Shown piece after piece: positions 6,076-6,980 of a stretch of 6,980 bases of DNA. Both the position numbers and the translations under genes were made by a program. The stretch is from Flavobacteriia bacterium. Its GTDB lineage: Bacteria > Bacteroidota > Bacteroidia > Flavobacteriales > Flavobacteriaceae. The DNA lies in assembly GCA_018500075.1 (NCBI GenBank), contig JAHBAN010000046.1:1-6980 (forward strand), given 5' to 3'. The notes beneath the pieces were generated by a model. That model saw only the letters and a program-made list of their open reading frames with translations. It was not told where the DNA came from and ran no database searches. Each line of letters begins with the position of its first letter. The stretch's first letter is position 1.

Positions 6076-6831
6076 TCACTGCATTCGAAGCGCGCCGTCA
6101 ATGCGGATCGAGGTTCCGTTGAGGTAGCCTGACTCGACGATGAAGGCGGCAAGTTTGGCGTATTCGAGCGGATCGCCAAGGCGCTGCGGGCAGGTCACAT
6201 CTTTGGCGAGGGCGTCTTGCACATCTTGGGGCAGGCCCTTGAGCATGGGGGTTGCGAAGATCCCCGGTGCGATGGCCATGACGCGGATATTGTCGCGCGC
6301 GAGGTCGCGGGCCATGGGCAGGACCATGCCGAGGATGCCGCCTTTGGAGGAGGCATAGGCGACCTGGCCTTTCTGGCCTTCAAAGCCTGCGATGGAGGCT
6401 GTGTTGATGATCACGCCGCGCTCGCCGCCGGCGTCGGGTGCGCCTTTGGCCATAGCTTCGGCGGCGAGGCGGGCGACATTGAAAGAGCCGACCAGATTGA
6501 TATCAACCACGCTTTGGTAGAGGGCGAGCGGATGGGGGCCGTCGCGGCCCAGTGTTTTGGCCGGGGGCGCGATGCCGGCGCAGTTGATCGCGGCGGTCAG
6601 GCCGCCCATGGCGGCGGTGGCGCTGTCGATGGCGGCGGCCACGCTGGCCTCGTCTGTGACATCTGTCTTTGCAAAATATGCGCCGATCTCGGCGGCGAGC
6701 GCTTCGCCGCGCTCTGCGTCGCGGTCAAGCAGGGTGACTTTTGCGCCGAGCGTGCGGAAGTGGCGCGCTGTGGCTTCGCCGAGGCCCGAGGCTCCGCCTG
6801 TGATGATGGCTTTGGTGGCTGAGAGGTGCAT
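6076..6831 (-). CDS. Short-chain dehydrogenase, HSD10 / 3-hydroxyacyl-CoA dehydrogenase-like
   Basis: This 251-residue classical SDR most resembles the HSD17B10 (type 2 3-hydroxyacyl-CoA dehydrogenase) group, which oxidises 3-hydroxyacyl-CoA or 2-methyl-3-hydroxybutyryl-CoA with NAD in the cytosol. Seen are the Rossmann motif TGGASGLG (11-18), Asp36 at the end of the second strand (favouring NAD over NADP), NCAG (83-86), and the active-site set N112, S146, Y159 and K163. The wording VIINTASIAGFEGQKGQVAY, read as blocks, and the tail LNGTSIRIDGALRMQ closely follow HSD10. The ATG at 6831 is chosen because AAGGAG lies 6 nt upstream and the protein then begins at the normal family position; an ATG at 6885 would add 18 non-conserved residues and overlap the operator. 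A role in fatty-acid or isoleucine breakdown is inferred from the family. The physiological substrate is not established. Confidence 0.88.
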   Translation of the reverse strand: MHLSATKAIITGGASGLGEATARHFRTLGAKVTLLDRDAERGEALAAEIGAYFAKTDVTDEASVAAAIDSATAAMGGLTAAINCAGIAPPAKTLGRDGPHPLALYQSVVDINLVGSFNVARLAAEAMAKGAPDAGGERGVIINTASIAGFEGQKGQVAYASSKGGILGMVLPMARDLARDNIRVMAIAPGIFATPMLKGLPQDVQDALAKDVTCPQRLGDPLEYAKLAAFIVESGYLNGTSIRIDGALRMQ

Positions 6832-6837
6832 GGGAGG

Positions 6838-6843
6838 CTCCTT
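6838..6843 (-). promoter_or_regulatory. Ribosome binding site setting the SDR start
   Basis: AAGGAG on the minus strand is 6 nt before the ATG at 6831, so it decides that start over the ATG at 6885. Confidence 0.75.
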
Positions 6844-6870
6844 GGCGTATGGCGGCGTGTGCGCATGAAA

Positions 6871-6884
6871 TGAACAGTTGTTCA
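6871..6884. promoter_or_regulatory. Inverted-repeat operator upstream of the SDR gene
   Basis: TGAACA (6871-6876) and TGTTCA (6879-6884) are perfect 6-bp inverted half-sites with a 2-bp spacer, centred about 46 bp before the SDR ATG. The symmetry and short half-sites resemble operators of TetR-family repressors that govern acyl-CoA catabolic genes. The regulator's family is inference, and no regulator gene is in the window. Confidence 0.6.
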
Positions 6885-6911
6885 ATAACGCGAAACAGCG
6901 GCTTTCGTCAA
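6883..6911 (-). promoter_or_regulatory. Candidate sigma-70 promoter for the SDR-hydroxylase pair
   Basis: On the minus strand TTGACG (6911 to 6906) is a 5/6 match to the -35 box. After exactly 17 nt comes TTATTG (6888 to 6883), a weaker -10. The predicted start of transcription falls inside the TGAACA/TGTTCA dyad, so a protein bound there would block initiation. Confidence 0.5.
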
Positions 6912-6980
6912 CGGGTTTGACCGTGCCTGCGCCGCTGGGCGGGGCGCTGATGACTTGCGCAGGGCGGCGTTTGCAGCCCA
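6912..6980. other. Right edge, nothing assignable
   Basis: No reading frame here shows recognisable protein wording on either strand. A 7-bp inverted repeat, CCTGCGC (6926-6932) and GCGCAGG (6957-6963), is visible. It could be a 3' stem of a gene beyond the edge or chance in GC-rich DNA. Confidence 0.3.

Noticed and set aside
5495..6127. 210-codon plus-strand frame over the hydroxylase
   Set aside because: It is antisense to a protein with all eight conserved histidines; the charged, low-hydrophobic product is a shadow.
6217..6822. 201-codon plus-strand frame over the SDR
   Set aside because: It is antisense to a clear SDR with a full active site; the Gly/Ala/Asp-rich product has no family features.
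6889..6980. Upstream extension of the SDR reading frame to the window edge
   Set aside because: The frame is open, but the residues before the ATG at 6831 do not resemble SDRs and the strong ribosome site plus promoter/operator lie within it.

Overview
The window looks like a chromosomal segment of a GC-rich alphaproteobacterium, most likely a Rhodobacteraceae/Roseobacter-group marine bacterium. The grounds are family knowledge: the DUF177-rpmF-plsX block beside a divergent bamE, a COG3176 acyltransferase and a Uup-like ABC-F ATPase, plus protein wording that resembles Rhodobacteraceae homologues. The genus cannot be told from this sequence. There is no sign of phage, plasmid, insertion sequence, CRISPR, tRNA or rRNA.

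Layout. Positions 1-1891 (minus strand) hold a DUF177/YceD-family gene, rpmF (ribosomal protein L32) and plsX (phosphate acyltransferase, cut by the left edge). This is the classical cluster joining ribosome assembly to phospholipid precursor synthesis. A 78-bp divergent spacer follows, then a plus-strand run: bamE (outer-membrane lipoprotein), a small N-acyltransferase of the OlsB/GlsB aminolipid type, and a two-ATPase ABC-F protein (1970-5133). A 160-bp convergent spacer (5134-5293) carries three in-phase 11-bp GTGCAC repeats and two GC-rich hairpins. The right part (minus strand, 5294-6831) is a two-gene unit: an HSD10-like short-chain dehydrogenase followed by a membrane fatty-acid-hydroxylase-superfamily protein. 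A promoter with an overlapping TGAACA-N2-TGTTCA operator precedes it.

How the genes fit together. Several act on the envelope or its lipids: PlsX makes acyl-phosphate for phosphatidic acid, BamE helps insert outer-membrane proteins, the acyltransferase probably acylates an amino acid to start an aminolipid, and the hydroxylase is a di-iron membrane lipid oxidase of unknown substrate. RpmF, DUF177 and the ABC-F protein concern ribosome assembly or function. The SDR is probably a 3-hydroxyacyl-CoA dehydrogenase of fatty-acid or branched-chain catabolism under its own repressor.

No wholly new system is evident. The points most worth a second look are an 18-bp exact tandem duplication inside bamE, a hairpin occupying the leader of the SD-less ABC-F gene, the GTGCAC array, the operator-promoter overlap before the SDR, and the stand-alone aminolipid-type acyltransferase.
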